Shown: piece by piece, positions 33,274-42,536 of the stretch | How positions within the stretch are numbered: position 1 is the first letter of the stretch | Layout of the letters: every line of letters starts with the position of its first letter | DNA from: Paenibacillus sp. FSL H8-0332 | GTDB taxonomy: Bacteria; Bacillota; Bacilli; Paenibacillales; Paenibacillaceae | DNA length: 64,000 bases | Direction of reading: 5' to 3' | Assembly (NCBI RefSeq): GCF_037963835.1 | Contig: NZ_CP150145.1 | Coordinates: forward strand, 5,952,001 to 6,016,000 | The notes under the pieces: model-generated | The model's database searches: none | Told to the model about the DNA's origin: nothing | The model's input: only the letters and a program-made list of their open reading frames with translations | Position numbers and translations under genes: made by a program

Positions 33274-34746
33274 ATGAACAAATATACCTTCGGCCTCAGC
33301 AGCCTCTTATTCTTTAGCCTGATCGCCTCCGGCTGTGGCACCATGAAGACACCGAGCGATCTGCTTCAAGCCCCATCACAGGGGAATAGCGACGGCAATC
33401 TTACCGGAATCGTCAAATCCTTTCTACCGGCCAACGCGCATTTAACGGTACCGATCCATTCAGAATCCGGCAGTGCGATTCAATTACAGGATCTGGACAA
33501 GGACGGGCAGGAGGAGCTCCTCGCCTTCTACAAGACAGACAAAACCGATTATGAGATTAACACCCTCCTACTCTCGCAGCAGGACGGCAAGTGGACCAAG
33601 CTGGCTAACCTTACCGGGGTGGGCAGCGAATTGAACGAAGTGTCCTTCACAGATGTTACCGGTGACGGAGCGCAGGAGCTGCTGCTCGGATACGGCGGCG
33701 GGGAGGGATTAAGCAAAGAGCTGGCGGTCTACAGCCTAAGCGGCGGCCAGCTGGCCGAGCTGCTTAAGCAGCCTTATGACCAGCTGGTTCTTGGCGACCT
33801 GACCGGGAGCGGGCATACCGACATTACCTTGCTTCAGAGCACCTACACCACAGATAATTTACGTGAGACCCATCTCCTGTTGCTACGGCTCAAGGAAGGT
33901 AAGCTGCAGACCTTATCCGACCAGAAGCTGGACGGTAATGTGATCGAGGCCCAGTTCGGCAAGGCGTCCCCTACACGGGACGCAATCGTCATAGATGCCG
34001 CCATTGGCGCACATGCTTCTTATACTTCATTGCTAACTTGGGAAAAAGACAGATTTACTGATATACTGGCAACAGATGATTATCAGCGTACCGCGCTCGC
34101 TGCAAGCAAGGATCTGGTGCTGTCTCCGCCAGCCGTCTCTCCTGACCTGCTTGGCAGCAGCAGTATTGCAATTAAGGACTACCCGCAGTCCAGCCTGGAT
34201 GTGAATAATGACGGGATCTTGGAATTCGGCTTCCTGGTGCCGCCAGCCGGTACGAAGAACATGGCTCCCCTGGCGACCCCATTCATCACCAAATATTATC
34301 AGTGGGACGGACAGTCCGGCCTGACCTTCGTGCAGGAGCAGTTCGACCGCTGGGGCTTCAACTTCCGTATTCCCAAGTCCTGGGCGGGCCAGACTCTGCT
34401 CGAGGTTCCGGGAGAATCACCCCAGCCCTGGGAGAAGCTCCAGTTCAGCTATAAGAATGCCGGGTCTGCTGTGAAGGCTCCGCTGCTGGAGCTTCGCCTG
34501 CTGACGAAGAAGGCCTGGGCTGCCGCAGAGGTTCAGCTGAAGGCTGAGAATAGAGAGTATAAGCTGCTGTATGAGCAAGGGAACTCTAACAATGACACGG
34601 AGCCTACCCTGTTCGTTGCCGTAATGCCCGCAGCGGATGCCGCCGGCAAGCTGCAGGGGTCCGACCAGCAGAATTATTATCTGCTGAAGCTGACACTGGA
34701 TGAAGTCGTTCAGCTGGCCGGCACACCCCAGAAGCCCCGGCAATAA
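33274..34746 (+). CDS. Lipoprotein with repeated calcium-loop-like (FG-GAP/VCBS-type) motifs
   Basis: 490 residues. Lipoprotein signal with lipobox LIASGCG (Cys about 21). The mature part has spaced acidic loops typical of beta-propeller FG-GAP/VCBS repeats: DLDKDGQEELL (about 73), FTDVTGDGAQELLLG (about 127), GDLTGSGHTDITLL (about 173) and DVNNDGILEFGF (about 308). These DxDxDG loops probably bind calcium. It is first in an operon with a response regulator (15-base gap) and sensor kinase, so it may pass an envelope signal to the kinase. No family name assigned. Confidence 0.85.
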   Translation: MNKYTFGLSSLLFFSLIASGCGTMKTPSDLLQAPSQGNSDGNLTGIVKSFLPANAHLTVPIHSESGSAIQLQDLDKDGQEELLAFYKTDKTDYEINTLLLSQQDGKWTKLANLTGVGSELNEVSFTDVTGDGAQELLLGYGGGEGLSKELAVYSLSGGQLAELLKQPYDQLVLGDLTGSGHTDITLLQSTYTTDNLRETHLLLLRLKEGKLQTLSDQKLDGNVIEAQFGKASPTRDAIVIDAAIGAHASYTSLLTWEKDRFTDILATDDYQRTALAASKDLVLSPPAVSPDLLGSSSIAIKDYPQSSLDVNNDGILEFGFLVPPAGTKNMAPLATPFITKYYQWDGQSGLTFVQEQFDRWGFNFRIPKSWAGQTLLEVPGESPQPWEKLQFSYKNAGSAVKAPLLELRLLTKKAWAAAEVQLKAENREYKLLYEQGNSNNDTEPTLFVAVMPAADAAGKLQGSDQQNYYLLKLTLDEVVQLAGTPQKPRQ

Positions 34747-34761
34747 GAAGGAGAGCTGTTC

Positions 34762-35448
34762 ATGAAAGTGCTGATACTGGAAGATGAGAAGCCGATCCGT
34801 GATCTGCTGTGCATCAACCTTAAGCGGGCAGGCTTCGAGATCGCGGAGGCTTCCACCGGTGAAGAGGCGCTGAGGATTGCCAGGGAGCAGAGGGATTTCG
34901 ATATTGCGATTCTCGACCTGATGCTGCCCGGACTCAGCGGGTTCGAGGTGTGTACCCTTCTGCGGACACAGTTCCCCCGGCTGGGAATCATTATGCTCAC
35001 CGCCAAAAGCCAGGAAATCGACAAGGTCATGGGCCTGGAATCCGGCGCAGACGACTATGTGGTCAAGCCCTTCAGTCCAGTGGAGCTGGTCGCCCGGGTG
35101 CGCTCACTTTACCGCCGGATGTATCCGGGAGAAGCGCTGCCGCAGGAGAATCTCATCGAGCTTCCACCTTTTACTCTAATGCTGGATGAACGGAAATTAT
35201 TGAAGGACGGACAGGATATCCCGCTGACCCCAACCGAGTTTATGATCGTTAAGCTACTTATGGAGCAGCCGAACAAGGCCATGAACCGGGACGATATTCT
35301 GACAGCCGTATGGGGGCAGTATTTCATGGGAGATCTTAAAATTGTAGATGTGAATATCAGCCGAATCCGCCAGAAGATCGGACAGGAGTCCTCCGGGCCG
35401 CAGTTCCTTGAGACGGTGTGGGGATTCGGATATATTTGGAGGGGCTAA
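34762..35448 (+). CDS. OmpR/PhoB-family response regulator
   Basis: 228 residues. Receiver domain with acidic pocket EDE (about 7-9), phospho-acceptor Asp in ILDLMLPG (about 53) and Lys in YVVKPFSP (about 101); C-terminal winged helix from about 130 (PLTPTEFMIVKLLMEQPNKA, DVNISRIRQKIG, WGFGYIW). AAGGAG before ATG 34762. The partner kinase starts 2 bases after its stop. Confidence 0.95.
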   Translation: MKVLILEDEKPIRDLLCINLKRAGFEIAEASTGEEALRIAREQRDFDIAILDLMLPGLSGFEVCTLLRTQFPRLGIIMLTAKSQEIDKVMGLESGADDYVVKPFSPVELVARVRSLYRRMYPGEALPQENLIELPPFTLMLDERKLLKDGQDIPLTPTEFMIVKLLMEQPNKAMNRDDILTAVWGQYFMGDLKIVDVNISRIRQKIGQESSGPQFLETVWGFGYIWRG

Positions 35449-35450
35449 TC

Positions 35451-36869
35451 GTGCTGAAGGGAATCAGGTCCAGGCTTATCGTCTATATTACCCTTATGCT
35501 GCTCCTGATCGTGCTGCTGCTGGAGGGAGTGTTCATCGCTGCTGTCCACTATTATTATCTGGGCAGTGCGATGGAGACATTGAATACAAGGGCTACGACT
35601 TCAGCGACCTTTTTCAATAAGTATCTGGAGAGTTATAGCTTGAATGAGCGGGCGCGTTATATTCTGGAGAATCTCTCCCCTGAGGAGAGCAGTAAGGTGG
35701 AAGTGCTGAGTCCAGCTGGGCACGTGGTCATTAATTCCTTCGGCTTCTCCAGTACAGAGCAGGTGAGTACCCCTGATGTGAGAGCAGCCCTGACCAGCGG
35801 CAAAGGAAACTTTCAGAGCCTCAAGCCGGTGAACGGGGAACGAATTATGGCAGTTTCTATTGCACTGAAGGAGTCGGGGAGCACGATCGGCTTGCTGCGC
35901 TACTCGGTTTCGGCAGAGCCCTTATATCACGTTATTGTCAAAATCGCGCTCAATGCAGCCTTCATCGGCCTGCTCGTCATTGGATTCGGCTTCATGCTCA
36001 GCCTGATTATCGCCAAACGGATCGTCGGGCCGATCCAGCAACTGACCGGTGTCGCCAAGGAAATGGCCACCGGTAATTTTGCCGTCCGGGCAGAGAGGCG
36101 ATATGACGATGAAGTCGGCACCCTTGCGGTAACGCTGAATTATATGTCGGAGGAAATCCTCAAGAGCGAGAAGCTCAAATATGATTTCATCTCCTCCGTC
36201 ACCCATGAGCTGCGGACCCCGCTTACCTCCATCAAAGGCTGGGGGGAGACGCTGCTGGTCGGTGATTTGTCGGATAGGCAGGAGACGCTCCAGGGTCTTG
36301 AGGTCATGACCGGGGAGACGGACCGGCTGATCGGCCTGGTGGAGGATCTGCTCGACTTCTCCAAATTCCAGGCCGGAGAGATTCGCATTGTGCGCCAGCC
36401 GTATGATCTCAGAGGCCTGCTGGAGGATCTGCTGCTGCAGTTCAGATACCGGGGGCAGACGAAGCAGATCCGCCTCTACGCCGACCTTCCCGATCAGCCG
36501 CTGCCGGTGGACGGTGATTTTAACCGGTTGAAGCAAGTGTTTGTCAATTTGCTGGATAATGCGTTCAAGTTCACCCCTGCGGAGGGTGAGATCCGCCTTA
36601 CCTCGGTGCTGGAAGGCGAGCGGATAATTGTCACCGTTGCTGACAACGGCGAAGGCATCGAGGCCGCGGATCTGGCGCAGCTTGGCACCAAATTCTTCAA
36701 AGGCCGCTCCCGTCAATCCGGCAGCGGTCTGGGCCTCGCAATCTGCAAAGAAATTATCGAACTGCATGACGGGCAGCTGCGGATCGAGAGTGAATTCACC
36801 AAGGGAACCTCGGTAATTGTTGAGCTGCCGCGTTACGAGGTGGAGCAGCATTTTTCCTCACCAGTGTAG
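35451..36869 (+). CDS. Sensor histidine kinase
   Basis: 472 residues from GTG 35451; GGAGGGG lies 6 bases upstream. Two membrane helices (about 8-35 and 165-187) enclose an extracellular sensor domain of about 125 residues. HAMP follows, then HisKA with the phospho-acceptor His in SSVTHELRTPLTS (about 250), and HATPase_c with N box NLLDNAFKFT, G1 DNGEGI and G2 GSGLGLAICKEI. Translationally linked to the preceding regulator gene. The sensed signal is unknown; the lipoprotein at the start of the operon is a candidate partner. Confidence 0.94.
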   Translation: MLKGIRSRLIVYITLMLLLIVLLLEGVFIAAVHYYYLGSAMETLNTRATTSATFFNKYLESYSLNERARYILENLSPEESSKVEVLSPAGHVVINSFGFSSTEQVSTPDVRAALTSGKGNFQSLKPVNGERIMAVSIALKESGSTIGLLRYSVSAEPLYHVIVKIALNAAFIGLLVIGFGFMLSLIIAKRIVGPIQQLTGVAKEMATGNFAVRAERRYDDEVGTLAVTLNYMSEEILKSEKLKYDFISSVTHELRTPLTSIKGWGETLLVGDLSDRQETLQGLEVMTGETDRLIGLVEDLLDFSKFQAGEIRIVRQPYDLRGLLEDLLLQFRYRGQTKQIRLYADLPDQPLPVDGDFNRLKQVFVNLLDNAFKFTPAEGEIRLTSVLEGERIIVTVADNGEGIEAADLAQLGTKFFKGRSRQSGSGLGLAICKEIIELHDGQLRIESEFTKGTSVIVELPRYEVEQHFSSPV

Positions 36870-36895
36870 CTCTAGCTGCATATCCCCCTGTGCTT

Positions 36896-37369
36896 CTATA
36901 ACTCAACCCGGGCTTGTCCGCTCCCGCGCGCGATTCCCACTACTGGCTGAGTCTCAATAGAGACATTCCCGGCCACGGCTCTGGAGATCATACAGGAGGC
37001 TTCAGCCTTATGTGCCAGCCGCTCTGCCATCTTGAGCTGCGCCGGTGTCGCATAAGCCTGAAGCACAATGCTAGGCTTATGCACGATCCGTTCGTACGTG
37101 AACACATTATTCGTGACATCTACTGTCGCTTCAGACGCCAGGGTCAGCTCCTCTGGAACAATCTCCGAACGCTCCAGCATTGCGGCCAGAGTAATCAGGT
37201 AACAGGTCGCTGCTGCACCCAGCAGCATCTCATCCGGGTTCGTGCCGGTTCCCGGCCCGCCCATCTCCTGCGGAATCGATATAACCGTCCGCAGTCCGCC
37301 CGCATCAATATGCCCTTCGCTGTTCCGCCCTCCATTCCATACCGCCTTCAGGTGAAAAGGATGCTTCAT
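36896..37369 (-). CDS. OsmC-family peroxiredoxin-like protein
   Basis: 157 residues. The OsmC/Ohr fold is recognised by GGPGTGTNPDEMLLGAAATCYLITL (core NPDEMLLGAAATCY, first Cys about 56) and AEASCMISRAVAGNV (second Cys about 125). The two Cys reduce organic hydroperoxides in this superfamily. It looks nearer to the YhfA/SACOL-type OsmC group than to Ohr. Convergent with the kinase gene, 26 bases away. ATG 37369 follows CGGAGTGAG. Confidence 0.9.
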   Translation of the reverse strand: MKHPFHLKAVWNGGRNSEGHIDAGGLRTVISIPQEMGGPGTGTNPDEMLLGAAATCYLITLAAMLERSEIVPEELTLASEATVDVTNNVFTYERIVHKPSIVLQAYATPAQLKMAERLAHKAEASCMISRAVAGNVSIETQPVVGIARGSGQARVEL

Positions 37370-37432
37370 CTCACTCCGTCCTTTCTTTTCTTCATATCAA
37401 ATAAGCACTCTTGTCTTGTGTCGCTTCTGGGG

Positions 37433-38134
37433 CTAGATACGCCCGATCCGTCTGATCTCCAACCACTGGTCTGCCTGCCTATACACATGGTAAGTCATCT
37501 CCGTCAGATTCACCAGCCCAAGCGACCTTTCTTCAAGTATCGGATAGGTATTAGACCCCAGATCGCAGTTCATCCTGGCGCCGTCACCATAGATCCGTTC
37601 AACCGGCGTATGCCCATGAATTACCGGCCTGCCATTCGTTAAGGCAAGCAGCGCTTCACGCGGCTGGCGGTAGAATTCATATTCTGTCATCCATAGAATC
37701 TCCCGGCTCTGCTCCTCCAGTGGCTGCTCTGTATACAATCCTGCATGTGTATATACATATTCATCATCCTCAAAGTACAGCGGCAAAGAATACGCCCACT
37801 CCATCAGCTCCTGCCGTTGATCCGGGTCGGGATAAGCCTGCTTCAGGCTCTCCAGCGTCTCGCACCCGCCATGGCTCAGCCAGAGCTTGTCTCCGCTTTT
37901 TATATAATCCCCCATCATTTCTTCATGATTGCCAATTAGCGCATGAACCTGACCCGGATGCCGCTCTGTAAGCTGCTTAAGATAACCAAGCACTCCGGCC
38001 GAGTCCTTGCCCCGGTTGATCATATCTCCGCCGATGACCAGCTGGTCTTTTCCCCAGTCCAATCCAGACTGCCGGAGCAGAAGCTCCAGCCCTTTTTGAT
38101 CCCCATGGATGTCCGTTATGAAGAATTTGCGCAT
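37433..38134 (-). CDS. Metallophosphoesterase (serine/threonine phosphatase-like)
   Basis: 233 residues from ATG 38134 (GGAGGGAG upstream). The calcineurin-like metal site is complete: ITDIHGD (Asp-x-His), VIGGDMINRGKDS (GDxxxRG), LIGNHEEMMGDY (GNHE), and downstream His in THAGLY and HGHTPVERI. This is the pattern of bacterial PrpA/PrpE-like or diadenosine tetraphosphatase-type enzymes. Substrate (phosphoprotein or nucleotide) cannot be told. Confidence 0.9.
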   Translation of the reverse strand: MRKFFITDIHGDQKGLELLLRQSGLDWGKDQLVIGGDMINRGKDSAGVLGYLKQLTERHPGQVHALIGNHEEMMGDYIKSGDKLWLSHGGCETLESLKQAYPDPDQRQELMEWAYSLPLYFEDDEYVYTHAGLYTEQPLEEQSREILWMTEYEFYRQPREALLALTNGRPVIHGHTPVERIYGDGARMNCDLGSNTYPILEERSLGLVNLTEMTYHVYRQADQWLEIRRIGRI

Positions 38135-38210
38135 GAACTCCCTCCTTAATAACAATTACCGCAGGCCCCTTAATTAGCCGCTCAAAAGCATTCCACCGTC
38201 ATTGTAGGCA

Positions 38211-39008
38211 TCAGATAAGAGGCGCCCGGCAGATTCCCGCATGAATGCCTAAGCTGTTGTAATGCTGCTTGATGTTAATTAGGGCATGGCCGCTGAACAC
38301 TCGGGAGACCCTCTCTTCGATGGGACCCACCTCTACCTGTTCCTGCCGCAGCAGCCGCTCCACCGCGACCTTGATCTCCCGGGGGTATATATTTCCGGCC
38401 ACACTGGAGAGACCATTGCAAGGGCCTGAGGCGAAATTCTCCACAAGCTTCATATCCCCTGCGGCAAAAAGAATGAATTCCTCCGGGTACTCCACCCCCA
38501 CATGCCGCTGCAAATCGCCTGTTTCCTTGTACCCTACAATGTTCGGATAACGGCGGATTAACAGATTCAGCGATTCAGGAGCCAGATCGAATCCGGTCCG
38601 GCCGGGGTTATTATACAATGCCACCGGCTTGGCCGTATGACTAAGCAGCTCCTCCACATAAGCGATTGCCTGCTGCTGTGTAGGCCGGATATATGGTGGG
38701 AAGCCAATCATAATCGCATCCATCACCGATGTCTCCAGCGCCTGAATCAGCGTTACCGCGTCACGGGTTCTGATGGCAGAAGCCCCGAAGACCAGCTCTA
38801 TCCCTTCGAATCGCTGCTGATTGAAGTACTCAATGATTTCCAGTCTCTCTGCGATACTCATCGAATGCTGCTCACCCGTGCTTCCTGAGATAAGCAGCGA
38901 TTCGATGCCGTTCTGCTTCTGGTAGGCGACAATGGCTTCGAATCCTTCTACATCCAGACCTTCATCACTGTAAAAAGGCGTAGGAATCGCTACATTTAAT
39001 CTTTTCAT
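38211..39008 (-). CDS. DapA-family aldolase (dihydrodipicolinate synthase paralogue)
   Basis: 265 residues from ATG 39008 (AAGGAGTG upstream). Class I aldolase TIM barrel of the DHDPS/NAL family: ISGSTGEQHSMSIAER (phosphate/pyruvate site, STGE), LYNNPGRTGFDL with Tyr that relays protons, and Schiff-base Lys in IVGYKETGD (about 154). It is shorter than true DapA (about 290) and has EQHSM in place of ESPTL, so it may act on another 2-keto acid. Stands alone, not in a lysine operon. Confidence 0.85.
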   Translation of the reverse strand: MKRLNVAIPTPFYSDEGLDVEGFEAIVAYQKQNGIESLLISGSTGEQHSMSIAERLEIIEYFNQQRFEGIELVFGASAIRTRDAVTLIQALETSVMDAIMIGFPPYIRPTQQQAIAYVEELLSHTAKPVALYNNPGRTGFDLAPESLNLLIRRYPNIVGYKETGDLQRHVGVEYPEEFILFAAGDMKLVENFASGPCNGLSSVAGNIYPREIKVAVERLLRQEQVEVGPIEERVSRVFSGHALINIKQHYNSLGIHAGICRAPLI

Positions 39009-39055
39009 ATTACACTCCTTTTGTAATAGACCTCGCATCTTCTATCTCCAATGTA

Positions 39056-39097
39056 ACAAAAAATCCCGATGAATCAAGAGAGACTTGATCATCAGGA
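39056..39097 (-). terminator. Terminator of secreted-protein copy 1
   Basis: TCCCGATGAATCAAG, AGAGA loop, CTTGATCATCAGGA (one bulge), with an A run on the left (39056-39063) that is a U run on the minus strand. Homologous to the hairpin at 42466-42505. Confidence 0.8.
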
Positions 39098-39130
39098 CAA
39101 ATTCAGTTCTATACCCACTCAGCTGTCTGC

Positions 39131-40222
39131 TTATTTAGCCTTGCCCGCAGGCTCATAGATCAGACAACGCAGCTGCTTACCCGGATAGCGGAATTCCACA
39201 TTATATTTGCTGCCATCTTCCAGTAATACATCCACGGCTACCATCCCGCGTTTATTGTTTACCTCAGTGCCCGTCAGATACGCCTTCACTATTTTTCTTT
39301 TCTCTCCCTGCTTGTCCTTTACAATCCGGGTAGCTTCCTTTATCCAGCTGTCATCCTTCTTTATGGCAGCCGCTGCTGCCGCGTCGATAGGGGTTCTTTT
39401 TATAATAGAGTTAAAAGCTGTCGTATCTACCACCACCCCGGTGTCAGGATCGATCTGTACACTATATTGCCAGTATTCCTGACCTTGTCCAAGCAGAGTA
39501 AGCGACTTATATGGTGCAGAGTGAACCGACCAAAATGAGGGTATGCCATAACCCGGTTCCACCAGCGTAACATTCGTTCTCAGCTTGGAGACATCAGCAT
39601 CGAACAGCTTACGTACACTTTCAGCCGCCCGTGCCAGTACTTCATCCTTGCTGAATTTCTCCGGTACGGCAACGGCCGGAGCAGTTATATTGCGTTTAGA
39701 AGACAGAAGATTAACCCGGTAGTACCAGTCAATCATTTGCAGCAGCTCTTCATCCGTCCAGGTGCGCTCCGGTTGATGATACGTATTGGTCTTTATATCG
39801 AGATACAATTCTCCTTGACCCGCCTGTAACGGCAAAGGCTTCTGTGGCCGCACACCATCATACACATACTGATCCTCCAGCACCCGCCTGCGATTGATCT
39901 CCGCATCGCTCATCGCCCGGCCTGAAATGCGGGGATCGCCTGGGAGCTCTATATAGTCGTAGATTTGCTGGATTTCTGCCTCCGTCATCTGCTTCAGCAG
40001 CAGATCATCATTCACGGTAGATACCGGGGCCGGGGACTCTACCTTTAGTACAGGAACAGCACTTCCTGCCGGACTTGCTTTAGCATTGACCTGAGTTGCC
40101 GTACTGTACTTCGCAATGACTGCTGAGTTCGCCAGACTGGGGACAAGGAGTCCGCTGAATGCGAACATACCGCCTGAGCATAGGACAACTGCCACAGTAA
40201 CAGACCACTTTTTCTTGTTCAA
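39131..40222 (-). CDS. Secreted protein of unknown function, copy 1
   Basis: 363 residues from TTG 40222, which has GGAGG 8 bases upstream; the in-frame ATG at 40237 contains that site and is unlikely. Signal peptide: NKKKW, then VTVAVVLCSGGMFAFSGLL. The mature part has VLEDQYVYDGVRPQKPLPL, then DIKTNT, then RTWTDEELLQMIDWYYRV, and a conserved end with TEVNNKRGMVAVDVLLEDGS and LRCLIYEPAGK. No known family seen. A paralogue lies on the other side of the two-component genes, and both share the promoter direct repeat and terminator, so the neighbouring response regulator probably controls this gene. Confidence 0.8.
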   Translation of the reverse strand: MNKKKWSVTVAVVLCSGGMFAFSGLLVPSLANSAVIAKYSTATQVNAKASPAGSAVPVLKVESPAPVSTVNDDLLLKQMTEAEIQQIYDYIELPGDPRISGRAMSDAEINRRRVLEDQYVYDGVRPQKPLPLQAGQGELYLDIKTNTYHQPERTWTDEELLQMIDWYYRVNLLSSKRNITAPAVAVPEKFSKDEVLARAAESVRKLFDADVSKLRTNVTLVEPGYGIPSFWSVHSAPYKSLTLLGQGQEYWQYSVQIDPDTGVVVDTTAFNSIIKRTPIDAAAAAAIKKDDSWIKEATRIVKDKQGEKRKIVKAYLTGTEVNNKRGMVAVDVLLEDGSKYNVEFRYPGKQLRCLIYEPAGKAK

Positions 40223-40281
40223 TTGTATTACCTCCATCAGAATTCAGGATATTCTTTCTATCCATAGCATAATTCCGGGAT

Positions 40282-40316
40282 GTTATAGAGTGGAGGAGCA
40301 GTTGTTATGGAGTTGT
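40282..40316 (-). promoter_or_regulatory. Copy 1 promoter with OmpR-type direct repeat
   Basis: On the minus strand ACAACT-CCATA-ACAACT (40300-40316), a direct repeat with an 11-base period, is followed 12 bases on by a -10-like TATAAC (40282-40287). The 11-base period is usual for PhoP/OmpR-family regulators. Same elements and spacing at 43549-43583. Confidence 0.65.
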
Positions 40317-40325
40317 AAAATAGCT

Positions 40326-41678
40326 TCACAAAGCGGAGCTTAAAAAAAGGCGGATGCGCGTTCCCTCCCCAGGAGCAGATAGCAGCTCAATTCTGGCCTG
40401 ATGCGCTTCGGCGATCTGGCGGCATAGAGAGAGACCCAGACCTGCATGGCCATAAGCCCGCGAGCGTGAAGGATCTGCACGGTAGAACGGCTCAAATGCC
40501 CGCCTGCTCTGCTCTTCTGTCATTCCACTCCCGCTATCCTGTACTTCAAGCACCCTTTCTCCATCCTGCTGATAGGCCAACACACAGATCGTCTGCCCTG
40601 GCCGGGACACCGGAATCGCATTCTCGATCAGATTCACCAGCAAAGCTGCCAGAAGATCAGCATCTCCCCATACGGCAGGAATAGAACTATCCATTTCCAG
40701 CAGTAATCCGTTATCTGTTACCCTCTGCTGCTCGGTCTGGGCCACTATGTCGAATAGCGAAGCCACATCTACCTCTGCCAACACCAGCGGCTGATGCCGC
40801 AGAACGGACAGATCCAGCAGCTTGAAAGCCAAATTCTTCAACCTCACCGTCTCGCTAAGAATATAGTGCCCCGCCTTGACCTGATCCTCCTGATCTATGT
40901 TAGCAGTAGTCAGCAGCTCCGCGAATCCCTGCATACTGGTCAGCGGTGTCCGCAGCTCATGAGCCAGATTATCGACCATCCGCTGCTTATCCTCAGCCAT
41001 GCCTGCGAGATCGGTTATCCGCTGCTCGATCACTGAAGCCATCCGGTTGAAGTTTACGGCCAGCTCCCCGAACTCATCCCTGCTGTTCAACTCCACACGA
41101 TTGGAATAGTCGCCTTCGGCAATCGTCTTCGTCGTCTCTGACAACAGCTTGAGCGGCTTGGTCAGATGCCGGATCAGAAGGTAGAGCAGCACCACAAGAG
41201 TTGGCCCCACAATCCAGTTAATCATCACAAAAAAACGGTTAAGCTCCTGCTGCTGGGCATACAGCCCGCTAATATCGCGGTTATAGGCCAGCTCCAGATG
41301 CTGGTAGGGAGCCGGGAGCGGCATCGCTAACGTCATGATATGCTCCTCCTGACCGGGACTCCCCCCGTCCTCAATGGGATAAAGCAGCCGTCCATTCTCC
41401 CGGAGTTCCAATTCTATTCCCTGTTTGCGGTAATGCTGACCATAAGATTGAGTCACGTTTACCAGCAGTTCAGGGTTGAGCGACATCCCTCTGAACCGAT
41501 TGGATTCCAGATTCTCATATATACTGTTTGTAATTAGCAGTTGCTCGCTGGCCGCGCGTTTACGCTCACTCGCCATGTTCAGCTGCCAGCTTTTCTTCAA
41601 CACCATCACGACACTCACATCAAGGGCCGCTATAAAAAGCACCAGGACAGCAAGAAGAATCTTATGCCAGAACCGCAT
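40326..41678 (-). CDS. Sensor histidine kinase
   Basis: 450 residues. Membrane helices at about 7-27 and 150-172 enclose an extracellular domain; HAMP, then HisKA with His in VDNLAHELRTPLTSMQGF (about 243), then HATPase_c with NLIENAIPVS, DSGSGM and AGLGLSLCRQI. Starts 2 bases after the stop of its response regulator. The genes of the secreted-protein family flank the pair on both sides, which implies that the pair regulates them. Confidence 0.93.
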   Translation of the reverse strand: MRFWHKILLAVLVLFIAALDVSVVMVLKKSWQLNMASERKRAASEQLLITNSIYENLESNRFRGMSLNPELLVNVTQSYGQHYRKQGIELELRENGRLLYPIEDGGSPGQEEHIMTLAMPLPAPYQHLELAYNRDISGLYAQQQELNRFFVMINWIVGPTLVVLLYLLIRHLTKPLKLLSETTKTIAEGDYSNRVELNSRDEFGELAVNFNRMASVIEQRITDLAGMAEDKQRMVDNLAHELRTPLTSMQGFAELLTTANIDQEDQVKAGHYILSETVRLKNLAFKLLDLSVLRHQPLVLAEVDVASLFDIVAQTEQQRVTDNGLLLEMDSSIPAVWGDADLLAALLVNLIENAIPVSRPGQTICVLAYQQDGERVLEVQDSGSGMTEEQSRRAFEPFYRADPSRSRAYGHAGLGLSLCRQIAEAHQARIELLSAPGEGTRIRLFLSSAL

Positions 41679-41680
41679 GG

Positions 41681-42340
41681 CTAGACCTGAACTTCCAGCC
41701 GGTAGCCCAGCTTGAACACGGTTTTGATCCGTTCTTCCCAGCCCAGCTTTTTACGCAGCTGCCTTATATGTACATCCACGGTACGGGTATCACCTGCATA
41801 ATCATAGCCCCAAGCCAGCTCCAGCAGCTTCTCTCTGGAAAGAGCAATATTCCGGTTGCGAATTAGCACTTCAAGCAGCTCGAATTCTCTGGCTGTCAGA
41901 TCCACCAGCAGCTGTTCCACCCACACCTGACGCTCCGTGAACCGGATTTCAACTCCATCGCATACAAAAGCAGAGGCAGCCTGCTCATTCCTCCGCAGCA
42001 CAACATTAATCCGGGCCAGCAGCTCCAGAATCTCAAAAGGCTTAATAATATAATCATCCGCCCCCAGCTCGAAGCCCCTGATCCGGTCAGAGAGTGCACC
42101 CCGGGCCGTAATCAGAATCACCGGAATCCGCAGTGGAGCAATCTGCTCCATCACCCCGAACCCGTCCAGACCGGGAAGCATGACATCCAGCAAGACCAGA
42201 TCCGCACGTTCCTTCTCCAGCATATCCGCTACCTCCGAGCCGCTATAGGCTTTGGCATACGTATGTCCCACCAGCTTGAGATTCATCGTTATTAAATCAT
42301 TAATCGCCTGTTCATCCTCAACAACAAGTATATGAGCCAT
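41681..42340 (-). CDS. OmpR/PhoB-family response regulator
   Basis: 219 residues. Receiver: EDE (about 7-9), Asp in LLDVMLPGLDG (about 51), Lys in YIIKPFEI (about 100); winged helix with VDLTAREFELLEVL, TVDVHIRQLRKKLG and FKLGYRLE. Expected to bind the 11-base-period direct repeats upstream of both secreted-protein copies. Operon order: regulator then kinase. Confidence 0.95.
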   Translation of the reverse strand: MAHILVVEDEQAINDLITMNLKLVGHTYAKAYSGSEVADMLEKERADLVLLDVMLPGLDGFGVMEQIAPLRIPVILITARGALSDRIRGFELGADDYIIKPFEILELLARINVVLRRNEQAASAFVCDGVEIRFTERQVWVEQLLVDLTAREFELLEVLIRNRNIALSREKLLELAWGYDYAGDTRTVDVHIRQLRKKLGWEERIKTVFKLGYRLEVQV

Positions 42341-42465
42341 CTGTCGAATATCCTCCTAACTGTAGCCACAGGGTGCCTGTTCATAGGTAACCTAATCTTA
42401 ATCATACCAGATTACAGAGCATCCATAACCTATAAGCCGAACCTGACATTACACACCCGCCTGCC

Positions 42466-42505
42466 AAAAAATCCTGACGAGTCAAGAACTGCTTGATCGT
42501 CAGGA
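42466..42505 (-). terminator. Terminator of secreted-protein copy 2
   Basis: TCCTGACGAGTCAAG, AACTG loop, CTTGATCGTCAGGA with an A run at its left. Nearly the same hairpin as at 39056-39097, in the same place relative to the gene. Confidence 0.8.
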
Positions 42506-42536
42506 CTAGTTTGTTCATTGAACATAAGCTTCCCGC

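Noticed and set aside
38211..39130. Lysine riboswitch ahead of the DapA-like gene
   Set aside because: Only about 50 bases lie between its start and the terminator of the upstream gene, too short for a lysine riboswitch.
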